Positions 25,293-35,036 of a stretch of DNA of 64,000 nt are shown piece by piece. Source of the DNA: Treponema sp. OMZ 838 (GTDB lineage Bacteria > Spirochaetota > Spirochaetia > Treponematales > Treponemataceae); the NCBI RefSeq assembly GCF_000775995.1, contig NZ_CP009227.1:1838296-1902295 (forward strand), read 5' to 3'. The notes under the pieces were generated by a model. That model was given only the letters and a program-made list of their open reading frames with translations, ran no database searches and was not told where the DNA came from. The position numbers and the translations under genes were made by a program. Each line of letters begins with the position of its first letter. Positions within the stretch are counted from its first letter, which is position 1.

Positions 25293-25365
25293 GGTGGGTG
25301 TAGTTCAGTGGTAGAGCGCCAGATTGTGGATCTGGTTGTCGTGGGTTCGAACCCCATCACCCACC
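25293..25365 (+). tRNA. tRNA-His (GTG)
   Basis: The cloverleaf reads GTGGGTG at 25294-25300 against CACCCAC at 25358-25364. The anticodon loop is TTGTGGA with anticodon GTG, and the T arm is GTGGG-TTCGAAC-CCCAT. The extra G at 25293 faces C at 25365, the G-1:C73 pair specific to tRNA-His. CCA is not encoded. Confidence 0.96.
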
Positions 25366-25385
25366 CTTTTACGTTTATGCTCGTT

Positions 25386-25424
25386 GTGCATCACTAAAAG
25401 CTAACTGAGTTTTTAGTGATGCAC
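25386..25424 (-). repeat. Dispersed hairpin, reverse-orientation copy with altered stem
   Basis: GTGCATCACTAAAA pairs perfectly with TTTTAGTGATGCAC around GCTAACTGAGT. Read on the minus strand the centre is CTAAAAACTCAGTTAGC, matching the CTAAAAACTCGGTTAG centre of the copies at 10731 and 26597. The stem bases differ but remain paired. It lies between two tRNA genes and may terminate the tRNA-His transcript. Confidence 0.7.
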
Positions 25425-25458
25425 ATAAATTAGTCTGTTTTGGGCATGAGCGAAAAAT

Positions 25459-25532
25459 GCGCCTGTAGCTCAGTTGGATAGAGCAACGGACTTCGAATCC
25501 GTAGGTCGCACGTTCGAGCCGTGTCGGGCGCA
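25459..25532 (+). tRNA. tRNA-Arg (TCG)
   Basis: Acceptor GCGCCTG pairs with CGGGCGC (one G-T pair). The anticodon arm is CGGACTTCGAATCCG with anticodon TCG, and the T arm contains GTTCGAG. The length is 74 bases with discriminator A and no encoded CCA. A six-T run follows closely and may end the transcript. Confidence 0.95.
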
Positions 25533-25567
25533 CGTTTTTTACCCATTCATATTTTTTACAAATCCCG

Positions 25568-26545
25568 TTACTCATCACTGGATAAATCTTTTACATACAA
25601 GAGTCCTTTCTGCTCAAACCCTTCCCGTTCAAGTAGCGCAATCACATGAGCCGGTGCGCAAAAGTCGGCAAATATCAGTACATCAGCCAAAGGTTTGGCA
25701 TACGTACAGGCTCGCTGTAGAAGCTCTTTACCGAGTCCAAGCCCCCGATACTCAGGCAATACCCGCAAGAACGGAATACAAAAACTTTCATTAAACGGGA
25801 AGGCAATGACGGAGCAAACCCCGCACAACCCGTTTTCATTGTATGCAGTGATATACACAGCATTATGCTGAGTTGTACCGTACTTCTGTCCGGCTGCGGC
25901 GCAAACATTCGCATCAAAAAATGCTGTGTATCCAAGTAGGCTACCCGCTTCAAATGCTGCCTTTTCGTCAAAGTCGTCAAAGGATATTATCTTATCACTG
26001 TCGTCGGATGTTGTTTCCGTTTTACGGATAAAATTTCGCAAAAGTTCGGTATTCAACGCATCGTATTTTTCAATCTGAAACGTAAAATCTTCCTGTAAAA
26101 GCTGACTGTCCGTTTCATCTTCAAAACTGATTTTTTCCAGTCCCCAGAGTTTTCGCAGATCATTATACCATTCGTACACGGCAGCATTCATCTGCTGATC
26201 CTTGAAGCGGTACCATTCGCGTTCAACAGCAGGTGCGGTTTTCAGCGCTTCTTTATACCGGCGAAAGACGCCTTTCCGCTGTCCGAGCGCATTGAGCAAT
26301 GCCTCCCGCAGTAGCGGATTATGCACCAGTGCAGTAAACTGCTCCATCACATGGAAACCATGCGCGGAAGTCCATTTAGGAAGATTGTAATAGCGCTGTT
26401 CGTCGATAACCGTTTCATAATTATCGCCAATGGTATCTGCAGCAACACAGACACCTTCAAGTGCATCGAATAAAAGAATTTCCGTTTGATTTTCCATAGA
26501 AAAGATAATATCGTTGAGCATTTCGGGGGATAAAATAAATGTCAT
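25568..26545 (-). CDS. GNAT family N-acetyltransferase with long N-terminal domain
   Basis: This 325-residue protein has its GNAT fold in the last about 120 residues. VCSVIAFPFNESFCIPFLRVLPEYRGLGLGKELLQRACTYAK contains the (R/Q)xxGxG/A acetyl-CoA motif as YRGLGLG. The first about 190 residues are not recognised. The substrate is unknown. The start is uncertain: ATG 26545 has no ribosome binding site, and a TATAAT-like hexamer sits only about nine bases upstream of it, so a leaderless start or a later Met (MENQTEILL) are both possible. Divergent from eno. Confidence 0.75.
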   Translation of the reverse strand: MTFILSPEMLNDIIFSMENQTEILLFDALEGVCVAADTIGDNYETVIDEQRYYNLPKWTSAHGFHVMEQFTALVHNPLLREALLNALGQRKGVFRRYKEALKTAPAVEREWYRFKDQQMNAAVYEWYNDLRKLWGLEKISFEDETDSQLLQEDFTFQIEKYDALNTELLRNFIRKTETTSDDSDKIISFDDFDEKAAFEAGSLLGYTAFFDANVCAAAGQKYGTTQHNAVYITAYNENGLCGVCSVIAFPFNESFCIPFLRVLPEYRGLGLGKELLQRACTYAKPLADVLIFADFCAPAHVIALLEREGFEQKGLLYVKDLSSDE

Positions 26546-26550
26546 ACCAT

Positions 26551-26579
26551 TTGATTATATCATAAAATAAGTGTAATAT
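26551..26579 (+). promoter_or_regulatory. eno promoter
   Basis: TTGATT (26551-26556), a 17-base spacer and TAATAT (26574-26579) fit a sigma-70 promoter. Transcription would begin near 26586, placing the hairpin at 26597-26636 inside the 5' leader. Confidence 0.55.
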
Positions 26580-26596
26580 GTAGCGGATTATCTCTA

Positions 26597-27957
<1,361 letters not shown>

Positions 27958-27982
27958 TATCAATTAGATAAAGGATTTATTT

Positions 27983-28363
27983 ATGAAACAGATTATTGCA
28001 ACAGACAAGGCGCCGGCCGCAATCGGGCCGTATTCGCAAGGGACAGCCGCAAACGGCTTTATCTTTACCTCCGGCCAGCTGCCGATCGATCCCGCTACGG
28101 GTGCTTTTGTTCCGGGCGGTATTGCCGAACAAACCCGCCAATCGCTGATGAACCTGAAAGCGGTACTCGAAGCAGGCGGCAGCAGTTTGGACAAGGTGCT
28201 TAAAACAACCGTGTTTTTAAGCGATATGAACAACTTTGCGGAAATGAACAAAGTGTACAGCGAGGTATTCGGTACCGGAAATTATCCGGGGCGCTCAGCT
28301 GTAGAAGTTGCCCGTCTGCCGAAAGACGGACTGGTCGAAATTGAGGCAATCGCTCTTGCGTAA
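27983..28363 (+). CDS. ridA: RidA family enamine/imine deaminase
   Basis: This is a 126-residue protein with [17 protein letters not shown] at the start, [13 protein letters not shown] in the middle and a C-terminal [23 protein letters not shown]. The Arg in that last segment is the residue that binds substrate carboxylate in the family. RidA hydrolyses reactive 2-aminoacrylate-type enamines to 2-keto acids, protecting PLP enzymes. It lies 25 bases after eno. Confidence 0.93.
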   Translation: MKQIIATDKAPAAIGPYSQGTAANGFIFTSGQLPIDPATGAFVPGGIAEQTRQSLMNLKAVLEAGGSSLDKVLKTTVFLSDMNNFAEMNKVYSEVFGTGNYPGRSAVEVARLPKDGLVEIEAIALA

Positions 28364-29513
28364 GTTGATTTTAGCGCTGCCGCTTGCGGCAGCGCTTGTT
28401 TTTTTCGCTTGTACAAAACAAAAGACAGAAACCGAAACGTCGCCGGCACAAAAAAGTGCATCGGCAGCGCCGGTTGAAGTTCCGTCCGCCAATCATTGGA
28501 AATATTTCTCCGTTGCCGATAACGGTTCCGTGGAATTAAAAAATACCGATGCTGTTTCCGAAATACCTGCCGCAGTGTTTAAACCGTGGACGGAGGCGGT
28601 TCAAGTTGCCGATTTCGGTTTAAATAACGGGAATGCCGTTTTTTTAATCAATAAATGCGGACTGTATCCGATTCGTTCTTTACAATCCAGCGCGAAGCTT
28701 CCGGTTGGACATGAGCTTTTTTCACAGGCTACCGCCGGAGATCTGTATACGGTTGACGGGCAGTTTTTTATCCGCATTTACCAAAATTCTATCTTTTTAT
28801 CGCGCGATACATCTGAAAATACGCTCTTTTTATTGCGTGCCGATTCCGGATTCTCATCGTATACACCCGTGGCTGATGTAACGTATCTGCATTTACCGAA
28901 AGGAGCACAGTGTAAATCGCTTGAACAGGTTGGCGGTCAATGGTATGCGAGTTTTAAGGCTGATAACGGAACGGATATTTCCTTCTCGTATGTAAAATGC
29001 AGTAACTTTGCTTCCTTTATGCAGAAGGATGCCTATAAACATATCGAACAACTGTCTGCAGAAGAATTTAGAGCAGCCTGTGAGCCCCCGCTTTATAACC
29101 GGATGCCGGATATGCTCAAAGAATTAGCGGACACAATCGAAAGTAATAGAGATTTGTACTTGAAAGTATTCACCGAAGATTCGGCGGATGGTAGCGTTTT
29201 CTTTAAACCTGCACGGAATCAAACAACTGATACTATGGAAGAGAGGGTTCCGGTAACCGTTTATGCAGTTCAGTATTCCCTAAGTGACGCTAGCCGAAGT
29301 GCTGCTCTTCTTTTACCTGACGGAACGTTGATGCTTAATGCGAGCAGGCGCGGTATCCGAAAAGTGCAGCTGCCGTCTTTACCGGAAAACTTTAGCTATA
29401 CTGCGTTTTCTATCTCGGATACGGCCATTACTGCCGCGTGGGAAGAATCGATATTCTATGAAATCGGCCGTGCAGGAATTTTTACCGCTAAGTTGAGTGA
29501 ATTAGGACTGTAA
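28356..29513 (+). CDS. Lipoprotein of unknown function
   Basis: The likely start is TTG at 28356, behind GAGG and overlapping the ridA stop. It gives [19 protein letters not shown], a lipoprotein signal peptide with Cys in position 19. An ATG in frame at 28308 would add 16 residues ahead of the signal peptide. The mature part is about 367 residues, with no recognised domain, many beta-like stretches and no further membrane helix. It is probably anchored to a membrane and faces the periplasm. Confidence 0.7.
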   Translation: MRKLILALPLAAALVFFACTKQKTETETSPAQKSASAAPVEVPSANHWKYFSVADNGSVELKNTDAVSEIPAAVFKPWTEAVQVADFGLNNGNAVFLINKCGLYPIRSLQSSAKLPVGHELFSQATAGDLYTVDGQFFIRIYQNSIFLSRDTSENTLFLLRADSGFSSYTPVADVTYLHLPKGAQCKSLEQVGGQWYASFKADNGTDISFSYVKCSNFASFMQKDAYKHIEQLSAEEFRAACEPPLYNRMPDMLKELADTIESNRDLYLKVFTEDSADGSVFFKPARNQTTDTMEERVPVTVYAVQYSLSDASRSAALLLPDGTLMLNASRRGIRKVQLPSLPENFSYTAFSISDTAITAAWEESIFYEIGRAGIFTAKLSELGL

Positions 29514-29527
29514 AAGTCTAATGTTTG

Positions 29528-29560
29528 TTTTCAGCCGCTGAAAAACTGAGCGGCTGAAAA
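29528..29560. terminator. Bidirectional terminator
   Basis: TTTTCAGCCGCT and AGCGGCTGAAAA form a perfect 12-bp stem around GAAAAACTG. It lies between the convergent lipoprotein gene and the Gx transporter gene, with A/T ends that give a T-run on either strand. Confidence 0.8.
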
Positions 29561-29619
29561 CGGCTGAACTTACTTACGCAAACTTGCGGATTATATGCAC
29601 TTATCGTGCACGATTGCTC

Positions 29620-30681
29620 TCACCTTATGAGAACATCCCTCTGCCGTTTTGCGTCGGGGTTGTTGATTATGAAGGGAAGCCCGAGCAGCAGCTCGTCGAT
29701 GCTTGTGATAAGATGCCGCGGACGTATCTTGTCTTTAAACTCAAGCAATTGCTTAAATATGTAGAGAGATTCATCAAGCACCTTGCCGATCAATCCCGGG
29801 ATCCTGATTCGTACTTGCAGCGTCCATCGTGAAATAAAAATCATTGCTTGCAGAACAACTGCTTTTTCCAAACCGTTCATCAAGGCTCCGCTTGTGAGCG
29901 AGAAACTTCCTATCGAAAACAGTTCTCTTCCTACCGGAATAAAGATATGACACGCTACTATTCCTACCGTCGAAATACAAAGCGGCACCCAATATATTTT
30001 TTGTTTTTCTGCAATACAGAGCAAAAAGCCCGCAGTAAAAATGACAGCCTTTGCCGGTAAGCCCGGTATAAAAAGGAGTGCAATCAACAAGGTGAAGCCT
30101 GTTATCAATCGGAGCCGCGGATGAGCGGCAGGATTCGTATTGTCCGGTAGCCGAACGTATAACGGGGAATCTGTGTCCCGTATATGGGCATACCATTCGG
30201 ATTCCGCTTCAAAGCTTTCGCAAAAAATACCGAGGATTAAAGACGTTACCGCACCGATAAAGAGAAAGGGCGGCACCATATAGCGGATACCTTCTCCGAA
30301 AATAAAGAATCGCCCGATAAAAAGCTGTATGCAGTTTGATACAAAGGCACCTGCCATGCTGATCCCCGCAAGCGAGAGCGCTTTACGGGGAATTTTATGC
30401 AAGGCATACATCATAAGCGCGGCACCGATTGTCCCTGCTGCCGAAAACAGGACGAGATAAGAAAAGAGCGTTCCGCTGATAAACGCCTGCCCGAGAATTT
30501 TTATCATCGTCAGCAATAAAAACGCCGGAAACGATAACACATCAAGTGCGAGCATCAACGGAACATTCGCAAGACCTATCCGCAAAAACGGCAGCGGCTT
30601 GGGAATAACAAATTCAATAGCCGAAAGGAAGAAACACAAGGCGCCGAAAACCGGCACCAGCGCATCCTGTTTTTTGTTCAT
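29620..30681 (-). CDS. Gx/ECF-type transporter (heptaprenyl diphosphate synthase component I family) with extra C-terminal part
   Basis: This is a 353-residue membrane protein. The first about 160 residues match the Gx/Hpre_diP_synt_I family: FLRIGLANVPLMLALD and GIRYMVPPFLFIGAVTSLILG, with about five helices. This is an ECF S-component-like fold. After a polar stretch come more helices and an ISRWTLQVRIRIPGLIGKVLDESLYIFKQLLEF segment that resembles an ECF T-component coupling region. If so it is an S-T fusion. The transported vitamin or quinone-related substrate is unknown. No strong ribosome binding site is visible. Confidence 0.65.
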   Translation of the reverse strand: MNKKQDALVPVFGALCFFLSAIEFVIPKPLPFLRIGLANVPLMLALDVLSFPAFLLLTMIKILGQAFISGTLFSYLVLFSAAGTIGAALMMYALHKIPRKALSLAGISMAGAFVSNCIQLFIGRFFIFGEGIRYMVPPFLFIGAVTSLILGIFCESFEAESEWYAHIRDTDSPLYVRLPDNTNPAAHPRLRLITGFTLLIALLFIPGLPAKAVIFTAGFLLCIAEKQKIYWVPLCISTVGIVACHIFIPVGRELFSIGSFSLTSGALMNGLEKAVVLQAMIFISRWTLQVRIRIPGLIGKVLDESLYIFKQLLEFKDKIRPRHLITSIDELLLGLPFIINNPDAKRQRDVLIR

Positions 30682-30693
30682 AGTATAGCCGGT

Positions 30694-31212
30694 TTAATGA
30701 CAGCCTGAGCACCCGCCGCAGCCGCCTTCACCTGTACCGCAGCTGCTTCCGCAACCGCCTGCGAAGGATTGCTGAACTTCTTCAAGCTCTTCGGGTGTAG
30801 CATCCCGCACACCGGCAATCTTTATATCGAAGTGTAGTGTCTTTCCGGCAAGCGGATGGTTTGCATCCAGTGTGATAATATCGCCGTCAATGGCGGTTAT
30901 AACCACATGATGGCCGCTCGTTTCAAATTCCATACCGACTTCCAGCTGGGTGTCGGGCGGAAATTGGGCACGGCTTACCTCAAAGACCGCACGCGGGTCG
31001 ATTTCACCGTAAGCCTGCTGCGGCGCTACCGTAAGCGAAAAACTTTCGCCCTCCTCGCGTCCTGCAAGGGCTTTTTCCAAGCCGGGAATAAGCTGGCGAT
31101 AACCGTGAACATAGTCCAGCGGTCCCATCTGTTCCGATGAATCCAAAATCTCTTGGTTATCATCTTTTAAGGTATACTCAAGGGTAACCAAACAATCGTC
31201 TGCAATTTTCAT
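30694..31212 (-). CDS. FKBP-type peptidyl-prolyl isomerase, SlyD-like
   Basis: The start is placed at ATG 31212, giving 172 residues; the frame upstream begins only with TTG. The FKBP part has LEYTLKDDNQEILDSS, PLDYVHGYRQLIPGLEKAL and the IF (insert-in-flap) domain region EFETSGHHVVITAIDGDIITLDANHPLAGKTLHFDI. The tail after residue 150 is Cys/Gly/His rich (CGSSCGTGEGGCGGCSGCH), like the nickel-binding tail of SlyD. It folds proteins and may deliver or store metal. Confidence 0.88.
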   Translation of the reverse strand: MKIADDCLVTLEYTLKDDNQEILDSSEQMGPLDYVHGYRQLIPGLEKALAGREEGESFSLTVAPQQAYGEIDPRAVFEVSRAQFPPDTQLEVGMEFETSGHHVVITAIDGDIITLDANHPLAGKTLHFDIKIAGVRDATPEELEEVQQSFAGGCGSSCGTGEGGCGGCSGCH

Positions 31213-31286
31213 GCTGAATATGATACCGATTTTCCTACGTTCAGGCAAGGCAAAAACTCGAAATGCGTTAGCTCTGAATCCACATC

Positions 31287-31316
31287 TTGACCTCTATAGG
31301 CCGTTTATGCTATATT
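31287..31316 (+). promoter_or_regulatory. Promoter of the rplU operon
   Basis: TTGACC (31287-31292), an 18-base spacer and TATATT (31311-31316). This leaves a leader of about 125 bases before rplU. Confidence 0.6.
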
Positions 31317-31387
31317 TTGAAATCAACCGTTTAGTTTTGATGGTATGCACCCGTTCATATATCATCATACAAAAATCTATAAAATAC

Positions 31388-31426
31388 GCGGAGTTATGTA
31401 TCATGTTTAATGATAGATACTTCCGC
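31388..31426 (+). promoter_or_regulatory. Hairpin in the rplU leader
   Basis: GCGGA (31388-31392) pairs with TCCGC (31422-31426). Above a bulge, TATCAT pairs with ATGATA around GTTTA, or alternatively GTATC pairs with GATAC. It ends 22 bases before the L21 start, so it could be an autoregulatory leader for L21, as known for other r-protein operons. Confidence 0.45.
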
Positions 31427-31448
31427 AGAAATGTAAACAGAGGTTTTT

Positions 31449-31763
31449 ATGTACGCACTTTTTGAATATAAAGGCAAACAGTATAAGGCTGAACAAGGTT
31501 CCAAGATTCTGGTAGATAAGATCAACGAACCGCAGGGAACGGCTATCGATATCGATACCGTTTTACTGGTTAACAATGACGGTAAAGTGTCTGTTGGAGC
31601 TCCCTACGTTGCGGGCGCAAAAATTTCGGCAACGGTTGAAGAGAGTATGCGTGATAAGAAGGTGATCGTATACAAGTACAAGAGCAAGAAAGACTATCAC
31701 CGCACAATCGGGCATCGCCAGCACTACACCTATTTAACGGTTAATTCGATTACCGGGGTGTAA
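31449..31763 (+). CDS. rplU: 50S ribosomal protein L21
   Basis: This is a 104-residue protein starting MYALFEYKGKQYKAEQG and ending KKDYHRTIGHRQHYTYLTVNSI, the typical L21 ends. It is part of the large ribosomal subunit. AGAGG lies five bases before the ATG. It leads an operon with prp, rpmA and probably the downstream genes. Confidence 0.97.
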   Translation: MYALFEYKGKQYKAEQGSKILVDKINEPQGTAIDIDTVLLVNNDGKVSVGAPYVAGAKISATVEESMRDKKVIVYKYKSKKDYHRTIGHRQHYTYLTVNSITGV

Positions 31764-31770
31764 GCGCGGA

Positions 31771-32094
31771 ATGATACAAGTCCTTTTGGAGCTTGATAAA
31801 AAGGAGCATCTCCTTTCCGTTGAAGCTTCCGGTCATGCGAATAACGGCGTGAAAGGACATGATATTGTGTGTGCAGCCGTAACGATCCTTTTAAGGACGA
31901 CTGTACAGGCGCTCGGTTCCGTGCAAGCTGATGTCAGTGCGGAACGGCGCGGTTCGCTTTCTTTTCGGGTTCTTAACTATGACGAAACGCAAAGTGAAAA
32001 ATTACGGTATGCAGCGGAGTTTTTATGGCTTGGGATAGCTTCTTTACAGGAAGAATATCCGCAAGCGGTTCAATGCAAAAAGATACAGCGGTAA
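31771..32094 (+). CDS. prp: Ribosomal-processing cysteine protease Prp
   Basis: This is a 107-residue protein with SGHANNGVKGHDIVCAAVTIL-type signature: His 22 and Cys 34 form the catalytic pair. In Firmicutes, Prp removes an N-terminal extension from ribosomal protein L27. It lies between rplU and rpmA as usual, but the L27 encoded next has no extension (see finding). Confidence 0.9.
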   Translation: MIQVLLELDKKEHLLSVEASGHANNGVKGHDIVCAAVTILLRTTVQALGSVQADVSAERRGSLSFRVLNYDETQSEKLRYAAEFLWLGIASLQEEYPQAVQCKKIQR

Positions 32095-32129
32095 GCACAC
32101 AGATGCTTATCTGATACGAGGAGGCTACT

Positions 32130-32381
32130 ATGGCACGGAAACGAGGCGGAAGCGGTGCAAAAAACGGACGAGATTCAAACCCTAAATATTTGGGCGTTAA
32201 GGTATACGGCGGACAGACGGTAAAAGCCGGTTCCATTCTAGTCCGTCAGCGCGGAACTCCCATCCATCCGGGCGACAATGTCGGCCGCGGCAAGGATGAT
32301 ACCTTATTTGCAACTGTAGACGGTACGGTTGTGTATCATCACCGCAATGGCAGACATTTAGCATCTGTAACGCAAGCGTAG
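32130..32381 (+). CDS. rpmA: 50S ribosomal protein L27
   Basis: This is an 83-residue protein starting directly with [19 protein letters not shown], the mature L27 start. It lacks the leader peptide cleaved by Prp in Firmicutes. GAGGAGG precedes the ATG and no in-frame upstream start adds an extension. Confidence 0.97.
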   Translation: MARKRGGSGAKNGRDSNPKYLGVKVYGGQTVKAGSILVRQRGTPIHPGDNVGRGKDDTLFATVDGTVVYHHRNGRHLASVTQA

Positions 32382-32417
32382 GGATGGACGAGCGGTTAAT
32401 TCCGCAATGATATTGAG

Positions 32418-32450
32418 ACCCCCTAAAAATTGAATTTTTAGAGGGTACCT
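32418..32450 (+). other. CTAAAAA-family hairpin after rpmA
   Basis: ACCCCCTAAAAATT and TTTTTAGAGGGTACC form an imperfect stem around TTGAA, just ahead of the GC-rich terminator. The arms belong to the same dispersed CTCTAAAAA family. Confidence 0.5.
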
Positions 32451-32455
32451 GTTGT

Positions 32456-32483
32456 AAGCCGGCTCTAATGCCGGCTTTTTTTT
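32456..32483 (+). terminator. Terminator between rpmA and obgE
   Basis: AAGCCGGC-TCTAAT-GCCGGC followed by eight T is a textbook Rho-independent terminator. It stands 19 bases before obgE, so obgE expression must depend on read-through or a promoter not seen here. Confidence 0.85.
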
Positions 32484-32501
32484 CGAGAAGGAAACGAGGC
32501 G

Positions 32502-33836
32502 ATGATTCAATTTGCGGATGAAGCTTTAATCGAAGTTTCATCGGGAAAAGGCGGGAACGGATGTATTGCGTTCCGGCGGGAAAAATACGTACCTAAGGGC
32601 GGCCCGGCAGGCGGCGACGGCGGGCGCGGCGGCGATGTGCTGTTTGAGATTAAACGGAATATGCGCACGCTTGTGCATTTACGCCATAAGCGGGTATTCC
32701 GGGCAAAAAACGGCTTGGATGGGCAAGGCTCAAAACGATTCGGTGCGAAGGGCGTCGATTGTGTTATTCCGCTCCCGCCGGGCTGCATTATTAAAGATGC
32801 CGATACCGGTGAGCTTGTCTACGATTTCGGCGACCGGACCGAGGGGCTTATTCCTTTCTTGACCGGCGGTAACGGAGGCTGGGGGAATTGTCATTTTAAA
32901 ACTTCCACCAATCAAGCGCCGCGCACCGCTTTGCCGGGACAGGAGGGCAAGACCCGCCGTCTTAAAATTGAGCTGAATATCATCGCCGATATCGGACTTG
33001 TCGGTTTTCCGAATGCCGGTAAATCCTCTCTGCTGGATTACTTTACCAATGCCCGCCCTAAGATTGCGCCCTATCCGTTTACCACCAAAATACCGAACCT
33101 CGGCGTACTCCGCATCGATGAGGAACAGGATATTATCATCGCGGATATACCGGGGATATTGGAGGGCGCTTCGGAGGGAGTCGGCCTCGGTATCCGGTTC
33201 TTAAAGCATATTTCGCGGACGGCGGGGCTGGCCTTTTTGATTGACCTTTCCGATGAGAATTATTTAACCGCATACGATACCCTCTGCGGAGAGCTTGCAG
33301 CCTATTCGGAAGAATTAGCTGCAAAAAAACGGGTTATTATCGCTACTAAACTCGACCTTGAGGGAACAAAAGAGCGGCTCAAAACCCTGCGGGAAAAGCT
33401 TTCCGATGTGCCCGTACTCGGTATTTCGGTGTTTAACCGCTGGGGATTGGACGAAGTCCGCGATGCGTTTGTTGCGCTGGTAGAAGAGCTTGCCGCTGCG
33501 GATGCGGATAAGAGCGCTGAAGCTTCGGCAGAGAGTGTCGCCGGCGAATGCGTACACGGCACCGCATCCGGTGATGACTGGACGGCGGCCGGTTTATCGG
33601 CAGATATGGCTGCGGGTGGTGTGTTCGATTTCGATAGCGCTGCCGGCGGCGGTTTTAACGATAGTGCTGCAGGAAGCAATCATTTTAATGCCGTCGGCGG
33701 TATGCAAAAGACTATCGTACCGGCTGCGGCAGACAATAACTTTATGCATGCAGAGCTGGAAGATCCTGTGTATGTGCAGCAGGAAGGTTTCGGCGCAACG
33801 GTGAGTTTAAGCCGCAAGCGGAAGGGGAAAAAATGA
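32502..33836 (+). CDS. obgE: Obg family GTPase
   Basis: This is a 444-residue protein with the glycine-rich Obg domain (residues 1-157, starting FADEALIEVSSGKGGNGCIAFRREK) and a G domain with GFPNAGKSSLL (G1), DIPGILEGASEG (G3) and TKLD (G4). The C-terminal OCT domain of some Obg proteins is absent; instead about 100 residues rich in Ala, Gly, Ser and Asp follow. It acts in 50S subunit maturation and stress signalling. Its stop overlaps nadD as ATGA. Confidence 0.95.
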   Translation: MIQFADEALIEVSSGKGGNGCIAFRREKYVPKGGPAGGDGGRGGDVLFEIKRNMRTLVHLRHKRVFRAKNGLDGQGSKRFGAKGVDCVIPLPPGCIIKDADTGELVYDFGDRTEGLIPFLTGGNGGWGNCHFKTSTNQAPRTALPGQEGKTRRLKIELNIIADIGLVGFPNAGKSSLLDYFTNARPKIAPYPFTTKIPNLGVLRIDEEQDIIIADIPGILEGASEGVGLGIRFLKHISRTAGLAFLIDLSDENYLTAYDTLCGELAAYSEELAAKKRVIIATKLDLEGTKERLKTLREKLSDVPVLGISVFNRWGLDEVRDAFVALVEELAAADADKSAEASAESVAGECVHGTASGDDWTAAGLSADMAAGGVFDFDSAAGGGFNDSAAGSNHFNAVGGMQKTIVPAAADNNFMHAELEDPVYVQQEGFGATVSLSRKRKGKK

Positions 33837-34423
33837 GGCTCGCCGTATTGGGCGGATCTTACAATCCTATTCATATCGGCCATTTGATGCTTGCTGATGC
33901 GGTTGCTCTCCGTTACGGATACGACACCATAGCCTTTGTCCCCGCATTCTTATCACCCTTTAAAGACGGACACTCCGGCTGCACCGCCGAGGACAGACTC
34001 GCAATGGTCAAACTCGCAATCGCCGATAATCCGGCTTTCTACTGTGAACCCTGCGAGATACAGCGGCAAGGTGTTTCGTATACCATCGATACGTTACAAT
34101 TCCTAAAGAAAAAATTTCCTCAATGTGAAGGAAAAATCGGGCTGATTATCGGCGATGATTTACTGGAAGGCTTTGCTGGCTGGCGTGAAGCAGAGCGCAT
34201 ACCCGATTATGCCGATATAATAGTAGGAAACCGTATTATAGACCGGTATTCGACGGAACAAGCCGCTTCTGCGGGCAAGGTTCCTCATTTAAGGGTAGAT
34301 AATGCCTTGCTGCCGGTGTCTTCAAGCGGAATACGGGCAGCTATAAAAGAAAAAAAGAGCTGGCGCTATCTTGTACCTTCAGGCGTATACTCGTATATTA
34401 AAGAACATAAACTCTATGAATGA
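33833..34423 (+). CDS. nadD: Nicotinate-nucleotide adenylyltransferase
   Basis: This is a 196-residue nucleotidyltransferase with GGSYNPIHIGHLMLAD (HxGH motif), PAFLSPFKD and SSSGIRAAI (the ISSTxIR-type motif). It forms deamido-NAD from nicotinate mononucleotide and ATP. The ATG overlaps the obgE stop, and its own end overlaps yqeK, so obgE-nadD-yqeK are translationally linked. Confidence 0.95.
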   Translation: MRLAVLGGSYNPIHIGHLMLADAVALRYGYDTIAFVPAFLSPFKDGHSGCTAEDRLAMVKLAIADNPAFYCEPCEIQRQGVSYTIDTLQFLKKKFPQCEGKIGLIIGDDLLEGFAGWREAERIPDYADIIVGNRIIDRYSTEQAASAGKVPHLRVDNALLPVSSSGIRAAIKEKKSWRYLVPSGVYSYIKEHKLYE

Positions 34424-35036
34424 TATCCGTATTGAAAAACTCATCACAGTATTGGATCGGTATGCACGCCGCAATCTTTCCGATCACCGCTATGAACATT
34501 CATGCAGGGTTGCCTCTTATGCGGAAGAACTTGCCCGCCGGTATGGTTACGGACACAGGCTTCAGCGGCTTTGTTATCTCGCCGGTATTTCCCACGATAT
34601 GTGCAAAGAAAAGCCCATCGGCTTTCTACTCCGTACGGTACGGACAGACGGGCAGCCTGTTACGCCCGATGAAGCAGCGAATTCCGAGTTACTGCACGGG
34701 CGGGCAGCAGCGGTTTTATTGCAGGAGCATTACGGCATTCATAAAAAATCGCTTTTAAATGCGGTACGCTATCATACATCCGCTTCTACCAAGTTTGATG
34801 CGTTGGGGCGGATCATCTATATTGCGGATAAAATCGAACCCGGCCGGAAAAATTGCGATTACTTACGGGAAAAGGTTGAGCAGCTGACGCTCGATGAGCT
34901 TTTTCTTGAAGTGCTGAAAGAGGTTATCGGCTTTGTGGAGTCAAAAGGACAAACAGTGCAGGCGTGTACGTATAAAACATATCGGTTTCTAAAAGAGAGG
35001 CGGATGCAAACAAGCCATCGGGAGGCAAGGAATTGA
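34416..35036 (+). CDS. yqeK: HD-domain YqeK-type phosphohydrolase
   Basis: The start is placed at ATG 34416 inside the nadD end, giving 206 residues starting MNDIRIEKL. The metal-binding HD motifs are present: HRYEHSCRVASYAEELA, AGISHDMCKE, LLHGRAAAVL, and RYHTSASTKFDALGRIIYIADKIEP. YqeK enzymes split diadenosine tetraphosphate symmetrically into two ADP. The pairing with nadD is conserved in many bacteria. Confidence 0.9.
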   Translation: MNDIRIEKLITVLDRYARRNLSDHRYEHSCRVASYAEELARRYGYGHRLQRLCYLAGISHDMCKEKPIGFLLRTVRTDGQPVTPDEAANSELLHGRAAAVLLQEHYGIHKKSLLNAVRYHTSASTKFDALGRIIYIADKIEPGRKNCDYLREKVEQLTLDELFLEVLKEVIGFVESKGQTVQACTYKTYRFLKERRMQTSHREARN

